Shown piece after piece: positions 53,905-64,000 of a stretch of DNA of 64,000 bases. The first letter of the stretch is position 1. The number at the start of each line of letters is the position of its first letter. This stretch comes from Primulina eburnea. Lineage: Eukaryota > Streptophyta > Magnoliopsida > Lamiales > Gesneriaceae. Both the position numbers and the translations under genes were made by a program. Location of the stretch: positions 310,001 to 374,000 of the forward strand of contig NW_027331436.1 in NCBI RefSeq assembly GCF_022965805.1. Direction: 5' to 3'. The notes beneath the pieces were generated by a model. That model had not been told where the DNA came from and did no database searches. It worked only from the letters and a program-made list of their open reading frames with translations.

Positions 53905-56900
53905 TTGTTGTAATCTACTACTTGTCATCCTCAAACGGATGGACAAACTGAAGTTGTAAATAGAACTTTGGGAACACTTTTGCGTGCTATTCTTAAAAAG
54001 AACTTGGATTGACATTTCTATGGACTTTATTTTGGGGTTGCCTAGGACTAAGAAGGGGAGGGATTCTAGTTTTGGATTACTTTATGGGCTAAACTTTGCT
54101 CAATATTGTTGTAATCTACTATTTGTCATCCTCAAACGGATGGACAAACTGAAGTTGTCAATAGAACTTATATGGGCTAAACTTTGCTCCATATTGTTGT
54201 AATCTACTACTTGTCATCCTCAAACGGATGGACAAACTGAAGTTGTAAATAGAACTTTGGGAACACTTTTGCGTGCTATTCTTAAAAAGAACTTGGATTG
54301 ACATTTCTATGGACTTTATTTTGGGGTTGCCTAGGACTAAGAAGGGGAGGGATTCTAGTTTTGGATTACTTTATGGGCTAAACTTTGCTCAATATTGTTG
54401 TAATCTACTATTTGTCATCCTCAAACGGATGGACAAACTGAAGTTGTCAATAGAACTTATATGGGCTAAACTTTGCTCAATATTGTTGTAATCTACTACT
54501 TGTCATCCCCAAACGGATGGACAAACTGAAGTTGTAAATAGAACTTTGGGAATACTGGTGCGTGCTATTCTTAAAAGAACTTGGATTGACATTTCTATAG
54601 ACTTTATTTTGGGGTTGCCTAGGACTAAGAAGAGGAGAGATTCTATTTTTGCATTACTTTATGGGCTAAACTTTGCTCCATATTGTTGTAATCTACTACT
54701 TGTCATCCTCAAATGGATGGACAAACTGAAGTTGTAAATAGAACTTTGGGAACACTTTTGCGTGCTATTCTTAAAAGAACTTGGACTGACATTTCTGTGG
54801 ACTTTATTTTGGGGTTGCCTAGGACTAAGAAGGTGAGGGATTCTATTTTGGATTACTTTATGGGCTAAACTTTGCTCAATATTGTTGTAATCTACTACTT
54901 GTCATCCTCAAACAGATGGACAAACTGAAGTTGTAAATAGAACTTTGGGAACACTTGTGCGTGCTATTCTTAAAAGAACTTGGATTAACATTTCTATGCA
55001 CTTTATTTTGGGGTTGCCTAGGACTAAGAAGGGGAGGGATTCTATTTTTGGATTACTTTATGGGCTAAACTTTGCTCAATATTGTTGTAATCTAATATTT
55101 GTCATCCTCAAACGGATGGACAAACTGAAGTTGTCAATAGAACTTATATGGGCTAAACTTTGCTCAATATTGTTGTAATCTACTACTTGTCATCCCCAAA
55201 CGGATGGACAAACTGAAGTTTTAAATAGAACTTTGGGAACACTTGTGCGTGCTATTCTTAAAAGAACATTGATTGACATTTCTATGGACTTTATTTTGGG
55301 GTTGCCTAGGACTAAGAAGGGGAGGGATTCTATTTTTGGATTACTTTATGGGCTAAACTTTGCTCAATATTGTTGTAATCTACTATTTGTCATTCTCAAA
55401 CGGATGGACAAACTGAAGTTGTCAATAGAACTTATATGGGCTAAACTTTGCTCAATATTGTTGTAATCTACTACTTGTCATCCCCAAACGGATGGACAAA
55501 CTGAAGTTGTAAATAGAACTTTGGGAACACTTGTGCGTGCTATTCTTAAAAGAACTTGGATTGACATTTCTATGGACTTTATTTTGGGGTTGCCTAGGAC
55601 TAAGAAGGGGAGGGATTCTATTTTTGCATTACTTTATGGGCTAAACTTTGCTCCATATTGTTGTAATCTACTACTTGTCATCCCCAAACGGATGGACAAA
55701 CTGAAGTTGTAAATAGAACTTTGGGAACACTTTTGCGTGCTATTCTTAAAAGAACTTGGACTGACATTTCTATGCACTTTATTTTGGGGTTGCCTAGGAC
55801 TAAGAAGGTGAGGGATTCTATTTTTGGATTACTTTATGGGCTAAACTTTGCTCAATATTGTTGTAATCTACTACTTGTCATCCTCAAACGGATGGACAAA
55901 CTGAAGTTGTAAATAGAACTTTGGGAACACTTGTGCGTGCTATTCTTAAAAAGAACTTGGATTGACATTTCTATGCACTTTATTTTGGGGTTGCCTAGGA
56001 CTAAGAAGGGGAGGGATTCTATTTTTGGATTACTTTATGGGCTAAACATTGCTCAATATTGTTGTAATCTACTACTTGTCATCCTCAAACGGATGGACAA
56101 ACTGAAGTTGTCAATAGAACTTATATGGGCTAAACTTTGCTCAATATTGTTGTAATCTACTACTTGTCATCCCCAAACGGATGGACAAACTGAAGTTGTA
56201 AATAGAACTTTGGGAACACTTGTGCGTCCTATTCTTAAAAAGAACTTGGATTGACATTTCTATGGACTTTATTTTGGGGTTGCCTAGGACTAAGAAGGGG
56301 AGGGATTCTATTTTTGCATTACTTTATGGGCTAAACTTTGCTCCATATTGTTGTAATCTACTACTTGTCATCCCCAAACGGATGGACAAACTGAAGTTGT
56401 AAATAGAACTTTGGGAACACTTTTGCGTGCTATTCTTAAAAGAACTTGGACTGACATTTCTATGCACTTTATTTTGGGGTTGCCTAGGACTAAGAAGGTG
56501 AGGGATTCTATTTTTGGATTACTTTATGGGCTAAACTTTGCTCAATATTGTTGTAATCTACTACTTGTCATCCTCAAACGGATGGACAAACTGAAGTTGT
56601 AAATAGAACTTTGGGAACACTTGTGCGTACTATTCTTAAAAAGAACTTGGATTGACATTTCTATGCACTTTATTTTGGGGTTGCCTAGGACTAAGAAGGG
56701 GAGGGATTCTATTTTTGGATTACTTTATGGGCTAAACATTGCTCAATATTGTTGTAATCTACTACTTGTCATCCTCAAACGGATGGACAAACTGAAGTTG
56801 TCAAAAGAATTTATATGGGCTAAACTTTGCTCAATATTGTTGTAATCTACTACTTGTCATCCCCAAACGGATGGACAAACTGAAGTTGTAAATAGAACTT

Positions 56901-59340
56901 TGGGAACACTTGTGCGTCCTATTCTTAAAAAGAACTTGGATTGACATTTCTATGCACTTTATTTTGAGGTTGCCTAGGACTAAGAAGGGGAGGGATTCTA
57001 TTTTTGGATTACTTTATGGCCTAACTTTGCTCCATATTGTTGTAATCTACTACTTGTCATCCTCAAACGGATGGACAAACTGAAGTTGTCAATAGAACTT
57101 TGGGAACACTTTTGCGTGCTTTTCTTAAAAAGAACTTGGATTGACATTTCTATGGACTTTATTTTGGGGTTGCCTAGGACTAAGAAGGGGAGGGATTCTA
57201 TTTTTGGATTACTTTATGGGCTAAACTTTGCTCAATATTGTTGTAATCTACTACTTGTCATCCTCAAACGGATGGAAAAACTGAAGTTGTCAATAGAACT
57301 TATATGGCCTAACCTTTGCTCAATATTGTTGTAATTTACTACTTGTCATTCTCAAACGGATGGACAAACTGAAGTTGTAAATAGAACTTTGGGAACACTT
57401 TTGCGTGCTATTCTTAAAAAGAACTTGGATTGACATTTCTATGCACTTTATTTTGGGGTTGCCTAGGACTGAGAAGGGGAGGGATTCTATTTTTGGATTA
57501 CTTTATGGGCTAAACTTTGTTCAATATTGTTGTAATCTACTACTTGTCATCCTCAAACAGATGGACAAACTGAAGTTGTCAATAGAACTTTGGGAACACT
57601 TTTGCGTGCTATTCTTAAAAGAAGGGGAGGGATTCTATTTTCGGATTACTTTATGGGCTAAACTTTGCTCAATATTGTTGTAATCTACTACTTGTCATCC
57701 CCAAACGGATGGACAAACTGAAGTTGTAAATAGAACTTTGGGAACACTTGTGCGTGCTATTCTTAAAAGAACTTGGATTGACATTTCTATGGACTTTATT
57801 TTGGGGTTGCCTAGGACTAAGAAGGGGAGGGATCCTATTTTTGGATTACTTTATGGGCTAAACTTTGCTCAATATTGTTGTAATCTAATATTTGTCATCC
57901 TCAAACGGATGGACAAACTGAAGTTGTCAATAGAACTTATATGGGCTAAACTTTGCTCAATATTGTTGTAATCTACTACTTGTCATCCCCAAACGGATGG
58001 ACAAACTGAAGTTTTAAATAGAACTTTGGGAACACTTGTGCGTGCTATTCTTAAAAGAACATTGATTGACATTTCTATGGACTTTATTTTGGGGTTGCCT
58101 AGGACTAAAAAGGGGAGGGATTCTATTTTTGGATTACTTTATGGGCTAAACTTTGCTCCATATTGTTGTAATCTACTACTTGTCATCCTCAAACGGATGG
58201 ACAAACTGAAGTTGTAAATAGAACTTTGGGAACACTTTTGCGTGCTATTCTTAAAAAGAACTTGGATTGACATTTCTATGGACTTTATTTTGGGGTTGCC
58301 TAGGACTAAGAAGGGGAGGGATTCTAGTTTTGGATTACTTTATGGGCTAAACTTTGCTCAATATTGTTGTAATCTACTATTTGTCATCCTCAAACGGATG
58401 GACAAACTGAAGTTGTCAATAGAACTTATATGGGCTAAACTTTGCTCAATATTGTTGTAATCTACTACTTGTCATCCCCAAACGGATGGACAAACTGAAG
58501 TTTTAAATAGAACTTTGAGAACACTTGTGCGTGCTATTCTTTAAAGAACATTGATTGACATTTCTATGGACTTTATTTTGGGGTTGCCTAGGACTAAGAA
58601 GGGGAGGGATTCTATTTTTGGATTACTTTATGGGCTAAACTTTGCTCAATATTGTTGTAATCTACTATTTGTCATTCTCAAACGGATGGACAAACTGAAG
58701 TTGTCAATAGAACTTATATGGGCTAAACTTTGCTCAATATTGTTGTAATCTACTACTTGTCATCCCCAAACGGATGGACAAACTGAAGTTGTAAATAGAA
58801 CTTTGGGAACACTTGTGCGTGCTATTCTTAAAAGAACTTGGATTGACATTTCTATGGACTTTATTTTGGGGTTGCCTAGGACTAAGAAGGGGAGGGATTC
58901 TATTTTTGCATTACTTTATGGGCTAAACTTTGCTCCATATTGTTGTAATCTACTACTTGTCATCCCCAAACGGATGGACAAACTGAAGTTGTAAATAGAA
59001 CTTTGGGAACACTTTTGCGTGCTATTCTTAAAAGAACTTGGACTGACATTTCTATGCACTTTATTTTGGGGTTGCCTAGGACTAAGAAGGTGAGGGATTC
59101 TATTTTTGGATTACTTTATGGGCTAAACTTTGCTCAATATTGTTGTAATCTACTACTTGTCATCCTCAAACGGATGGACAAACTGAAGTTGTAAATAGAA
59201 CTTTGGGAACACTTGTGCGTGCTATTCTTAAAAAGAACTTGGATTGACATTTCTATGCACTTTATTTTGGGGCTGCCTAGGACTAAGAAGGGGAGGGATT
59301 CTATTTTTGGATTACTTTATGGGCTAAACATTGCTCAATA
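53905..59340 (+). repeat. 5,435 bp higher-order repeat, copy 2
   Basis: Collinear with copy 1 over its whole length at a spacing of 5,435 to 5,436 bp. All landmarks recur: GGGAATACTGGTGCG (54,546), GTCAAAAGAATTTATATGG (56,801), GGGATCCTATTTT (57,831), ATTCTTTAAAGAAC (58,537) and TTGGGGCTGCC (shared with copy 1 at 53,832). I noticed only the restored T in CACTTTTGCG near 58,230 as a length difference. Confidence 0.92.
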
Positions 59341-62300
59341 TTGTTGTAATCTACTACTTGTCATCCTCAAACGGATGGACAAACTGAAGTTGTAAATAGA
59401 ACTTTGGGAACACTTTTGCGTGCTATTCTTAAAAAGAACTTGGATTGACATTTCTATGGACTTTATTTTGGGGTTGCCTAGGACTAAGAAGGGGAGGGAT
59501 TCTAGTTTTGGATTACTTTATGGGCTAAACTTTGCTCAATATTGTTGTAATCTACTATTTGTCATCCTCAAACGGATGGACAAACTGAAGTTGTCAATAG
59601 AACTTATATGGGCTAAACTTTGCTCCATATTGTTGTAATCTACTACTTGTCATCCTCAAACGGATGGACAAACTGAAGTTGTAAATAGAACTTTGGGAAC
59701 ACTTTTGCGTGCTATTCTTAAAAAGAACTTGGATTGACATTTCTATGGACTTTATTTTGGGGTTGCCTAGGACTAAGAAGGGGAGGGATTCTAGTTTTGG
59801 ATTACTTTATGGGCTAAACTTTGCTCAATATTGTTGTAATCTACTATTTGTCATCCTCAAACGGATGGACAAACTGAAGTTGTCAATAGAACTTATATGG
59901 GCTAAACTTTGCTCAATATTGTTGTAATCTACTACTTGTCATCCCCAAACGGATGGACAAACTGAAGTTGTAAATAGAACTTTGGGAATACTGGTGCGTG
60001 CTATTCTTAAAAGAACTTGGATTGACATTTCTATAGACTTTATTTTGGGGTTGCCTAGGACTAAGAAGAGGAGAGATTCTATTTTTGCATTACTTTATGG
60101 GCTAAACTTTGCTCCATATTGTTGTAATCTACTACTTGTCATCCTCAAATGGATGGACAAACTGAAGTTGTAAATAGAACTTTGGGAACACTTTTGCGTG
60201 CTATTCTTAAAGAACTTGGACTGACATTTCTGTGGACTTTATTTTGGGGTTGCCTAGGACTAAGAAGGTGAGGGATTCTATTTTGGATTACTTTATGGGC
60301 TAAACTTTGCTCAATATTGTTGTAATCTACTACTTGTCATCCTCAAACAGATGGACAAACTGAAGTTGTAAATAGAACTTTGGGAACACTTGTGCGTGCT
60401 ATTCTTAAAAGAACTTGGATTAACATTTCTATGCACTTTATTTTGGGGTTGCCTAGGACTAAGAAGGGGAGGGATTCTATTTTTGGATTACTTTATGGGC
60501 TAAACTTTGCTCAATATTGTTGTAATCTAATATTTGTCATCCTCAAACGGATGGACAAACTGAAGTTGTCAATAGAACTTATATGGGCTAAACTTTGCTC
60601 AATATTGTTGTAATCTACTACTTGTCATCCCCAAACGGATGGACAAACTGAAGTTTTAAATAGAACTTTGGGAACACTTGTGCGTGCTATTCTTAAAAGA
60701 ACATTGATTGACATTTCTATGGACTTTATTTTGGGGTTGCCTAGGACTAAGAAGGGGAGGGATTCTATTTTTGGATTACTTTATGGGCTAAACTTTGCTC
60801 AATATTGTTGTAATCTACTATTTGTCATTCTCAAACGGATGGACAAACTGAAGTTGTCAATAGAACTTATATGGGCTAAACTTTGCTCAATATTGTTGTA
60901 ATCTACTACTTGTCATCCCCAAACGGATGGACAAACTGAAGTTGTAAATAGAACTTTGGGAACACTTGTGCGTGCTATTCTTAAAAGAACTTGGATTGAC
61001 ATTTCTATGGACTTTATTTTGGGGTTGCCTAGGACTAAGAAGGGGAGGGATTCTATTTTTGCATTACTTTATGGGCTAAACTTTGCTCCATATTGTTGTA
61101 ATCTACTACTTGTCATCCCCAAACGGATGGACAAACTGAAGTTGTAAATAGAACTTTGGGAACACTTTTGCGTGCTATTCTTAAAAGAACTTGGACTGAC
61201 ATTTCTATGCACTTTATTTTGGGGTTGCCTAGGACTAAGAAGGTGAGGGATTCTATTTTTGGATTACTTTATGGGCTAAACTTTGCTCAATATTGTTGTA
61301 ATCTACTACTTGTCATCCTCAAACGGATGGACAAACTGAAGTTGTAAATAGAACTTTGGGAACACTTGTGCGTGCTATTCTTAAAAAGAACTTGGATTGA
61401 CATTTCTATGCACTTTATTTTGGGGTTGCCTAGGACTAAGAAGGGGAGGGATTCTATTTTTGGATTACTTTATGGGCTAAACATTGCTCAATATTGTTGT
61501 AATCTACTACTTGTCATCCTCAAACGGATGGACAAACTGAAGTTGTCAATAGAACTTATATGGGCTAAACTTTGCTCAATATTGTTGTAATCTACTACTT
61601 GTCATCCCCAAACGGATGGACAAACTGAAGTTGTAAATAGAACTTTGGGAACACTTGTGCGTCCTATTCTTAAAAAGAACTTGGATTGACATTTCTATGG
61701 ACTTTATTTTGGGGTTGCCTAGGACTAAGAAGGGGAGGGATTCTATTTTTGCATTACTTTATGGGCTAAACTTTGCTCCATATTGTTGTAATCTACTACT
61801 TGTCATCCCCAAACGGATGGACAAACTGAAGTTGTAAATAGAACTTTGGGAACACTTTTGCGTGCTATTCTTAAAAGAACTTGGACTGACATTTCTATGC
61901 ACTTTATTTTGGGGTTGCCTAGGACTAAGAAGGTGAGGGATTCTATTTTTGGATTACTTTATGGGCTAAACTTTGCTCAATATTGTTGTAATCTACTACT
62001 TGTCATCCTCAAACGGATGGACAAACTGAAGTTGTAAATAGAACTTTGGGAACACTTGTGCGTACTATTCTTAAAAAGAACTTGGATTGACATTTCTATG
62101 CACTTTATTTTGGGGTTGCCTAGGACTAAGAAGGGGAGGGATTCTATTTTTGGATTACTTTATGGGCTAAACATTGCTCAATATTGTTGTAATCTACTAC
62201 TTGTCATCCTCAAACGGATGGACAAACTGAAGTTGTCAAAAGAATTTATATGGGCTAAACTTTGCTCAATATTGTTGTAATCTACTACTTGTCATCCCCA

Positions 62301-64000
62301 AACGGATGGACAAACTGAAGTTGTAAATAGAACTTTGGGAACACTTGTGCGTCCTATTCTTAAAAAGAACTTGGATTGACATTTCTATGCACTTTATTTT
62401 GAGGTTGCCTAGGACTAAGAAGGGGAGGGATTCTATTTTTGGATTACTTTATGGCCTAACTTTGCTCCATATTGTTGTAATCTACTACTTGTCATCCTCA
62501 AACGGATGGACAAACTGAAGTTGTCAATAGAACTTTGGGAACACTTTTGCGTGCTTTTCTTAAAAAGAACTTGGATTGACATTTCTATGGACTTTATTTT
62601 GGGGTTGCCTAGGACTAAGAAGGGGAGGGATTCTATTTTTGGATTACTTTATGGGCTAAACTTTGCTCAATATTGTTGTAATCTACTACTTGTCATCCTC
62701 AAACGGATGGAAAAACTGAAGTTGTCAATAGAACTTATATGGCCTAACCTTTGCTCAATATTGTTGTAATTTACTACTTGTCATTCTCAAACGGATGGAC
62801 AAACTGAAGTTGTAAATAGAACTTTGGGAACACTTTTGCGTGCTATTCTTAAAAAGAACTTGGATTGACATTTCTATGCACTTTATTTTGGGGTTGCCTA
62901 GGACTGAGAAGGGGAGGGATTCTATTTTTGGATTACTTTATGGGCTAAACTTTGTTCAATATTGTTGTAATCTACTACTTGTCATCCTCAAACAGATGGA
63001 CAAACTGAAGTTGTCAATAGAACTTTGGGAACACTTTTGCGTGCTATTCTTAAAAGAAGGGGAGGGATTCTATTTTCGGATTACTTTATGGGCTAAACTT
63101 TGCTCAATATTGTTGTAATCTACTACTTGTCATCCCCAAACGGATGGACAAACTGAAGTTGTAAATAGAACTTTGGGAACACTTGTGCGTGCTATTCTTA
63201 AAAGAACTTGGATTGACATTTCTATGGACTTTATTTTGGGGTTGCCTAGGACTAAGAAGGGGAGGGATCCTATTTTTGGATTACTTTATGGGCTAAACTT
63301 TGCTCAATATTGTTGTAATCTAATATTTGTCATCCTCAAACGGATGGACAAACTGAAGTTGTCAATAGAACTTATATGGGCTAAACTTTGCTCAATATTG
63401 TTGTAATCTACTACTTGTCATCCCCAAACGGATGGACAAACTGAAGTTTTAAATAGAACTTTGGGAACACTTGTGCGTGCTATTCTTAAAAGAACATTGA
63501 TTGACATTTCTATGGACTTTATTTTGGGGTTGCCTAGGACTAAAAAGGGGAGGGATTCTATTTTTGGATTACTTTATGGGCTAAACTTTGCTCCATATTG
63601 TTGTAATCTACTACTTGTCATCCTCAAACGGATGGACAAACTGAAGTTGTAAATAGAACTTTGGGAACACTTTTGCGTGCTATTCTTAAAAAGAACTTGG
63701 ATTGACATTTCTATGGACTTTATTTTGGGGTTGCCTAGGACTAAGAAGGGGAGGGATTCTAGTTTTGGATTACTTTATGGGCTAAACTTTGCTCAATATT
63801 GTTGTAATCTACTATTTGTCATCCTCAAACGGATGGACAAACTGAAGTTGTCAATAGAACTTATATGGGCTAAACTTTGCTCAATATTGTTGTAATCTAC
63901 TACTTGTCATCCCCAAACGGATGGACAAACTGAAGTTTTAAATAGAACTTTGAGAACACTTGTGCGTGCTATTCTTTAAAGAACATTGATTGACATTTCT
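59341..64000 (+). repeat. 5,435 bp higher-order repeat, copy 3 (cut by window end)
   Basis: About 4.66 kb of a third copy, in register with copies 1 and 2. Landmarks recur at 59,982, 62,236, 63,266 and 63,972. A private loss of one A (CTTAAAGAACTTGG near 60,207) shifts the spacing by one base. It runs off the window, so the true number of copies is unknown. Confidence 0.91.

Larger units (their letters stand above)
1..64000 (+). repeat. Satellite array of chimeric retrotransposon-integrase monomers, whole window
   Basis: The entire window is a head-to-tail array of a monomer of 200 or 201 bp and shortened forms of it. The recurring anchor TTGGGAACACTTTTGCGTGC marks successive monomers, for example at 5888, 6088, 6288 and 6488, exactly 200 bp apart. 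All copies keep one orientation. Each full monomer encodes, in two frames, two separate parts of a Ty3/gypsy integrase core. No single-copy sequence, other transposon or gene interrupts the array. Taking the 5,435 bp higher-order unit as a guide (23 anchored units), I estimate roughly 270 to 300 anchored monomers. The sequence is seen directly. The plant host and a centromeric or heterochromatic location are inferred from the integrase type and the array form. Confidence 0.97.

Noticed and set aside
102..63895. Some 170 short open reading frames of 60 to 112 codons on the + strand
   Set aside because: They start at TTG or GTG, repeat with the monomer period, contain only a 25-residue piece of integrase plus frameshifted filler, and change length with single-base A-tract or GTA/GTC variants. 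They are remnants, not genes.
1..64000. CRISPR-like array
   Set aside because: Repeats are direct and regular, but there are no unique spacers: the whole unit is repeated and it encodes integrase motifs.
1..64000. Functional retrotransposon or provirus
   Set aside because: No reverse transcriptase, protease, gag, LTR or primer binding site is visible; only two fragments of the integrase core are present, in different frames and with a fixed stop.
48470..64000. Pure assembly artefact as explanation of the 5,435 bp copies
   Set aside because: Not excluded, but each copy has private one-base differences and an older diverged relative exists at 41.3 to 46.5 kb, so real duplication is more likely.
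1..64000. Bacterial tandem-repeat gene or surface protein
   Set aside because: The repeat length is not a multiple of three (200 or 201 bp), stops occur in every monomer, and the motifs are those of plant-type Ty3/gypsy integrase.

Overview
The 64 kb window is one uninterrupted, head-to-tail tandem repeat array (satellite DNA). I see no intact gene, RNA gene, CRISPR array or foreign insertion in it. Every stretch I read is a variant of one AT-rich monomer of about 200 bp, or a shortened derivative of about 88, 146, 148 or 179 bp. The integrase-sense strand is + throughout and I found no inverted monomers.

The monomer is built from two separated pieces of a Ty3/gypsy (Metaviridae) retrotransposon integrase. 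Piece A reads [23 protein letters not shown], shown here in words: it is the start of the integrase catalytic core, with motifs [14 protein letters not shown] and RDSIF. Piece B carries TLWAKL, then a stop codon, then [18 protein letters not shown] and LLRAILKKN, which is the end of the core. The part between them, which holds the second catalytic aspartate, is missing, and B is joined back to A of the next monomer. The [12 protein letters not shown] style of the motif points to a flowering-plant genome and to chromovirus-type elements, possibly the centromeric CRM clade. That suggests a plant centromeric, pericentromeric or other heterochromatic satellite. The host and chromosome position are inferences.

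Layout. From 1 to about 6,880 the array matches 23,487 to about 30,370 (spacing 23.49 kb). From about 6,900 to 23,400 there is a mosaic of overlapping copies with spacings of about 4.7, 6.8 and 6.0 kb. From 25.8 to 31.1 kb there is a 3.06 kb tandem duplication containing a 525 bp three-monomer repeat. From 33.9 to 39.7 kb the array repeats 20.2 to 26.4 kb with a 344 bp internal loss. From 37.8 to 42.1 kb there is a 2,179 bp tandem duplication. From 41.3 to 46.5 kb lies a diverged relative of the unit that follows. From about 48,470 to the window end there are three nearly identical tandem copies of a 5,435 bp higher-order repeat; the last is cut by the window edge.

Short open frames recur all along the + strand. 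They begin at TTG or GTG, follow the monomer period, and depend on two monomer polymorphisms (A-tract length and GTA/GTC). I treat them as integrase remnants, not as genes. The most interesting features are the chimeric origin of the satellite, its multi-level higher-order structure, the repeated microhomology-type deletions, and a perfect 8 bp palindrome that arose from an imperfect one in at least eleven monomers.
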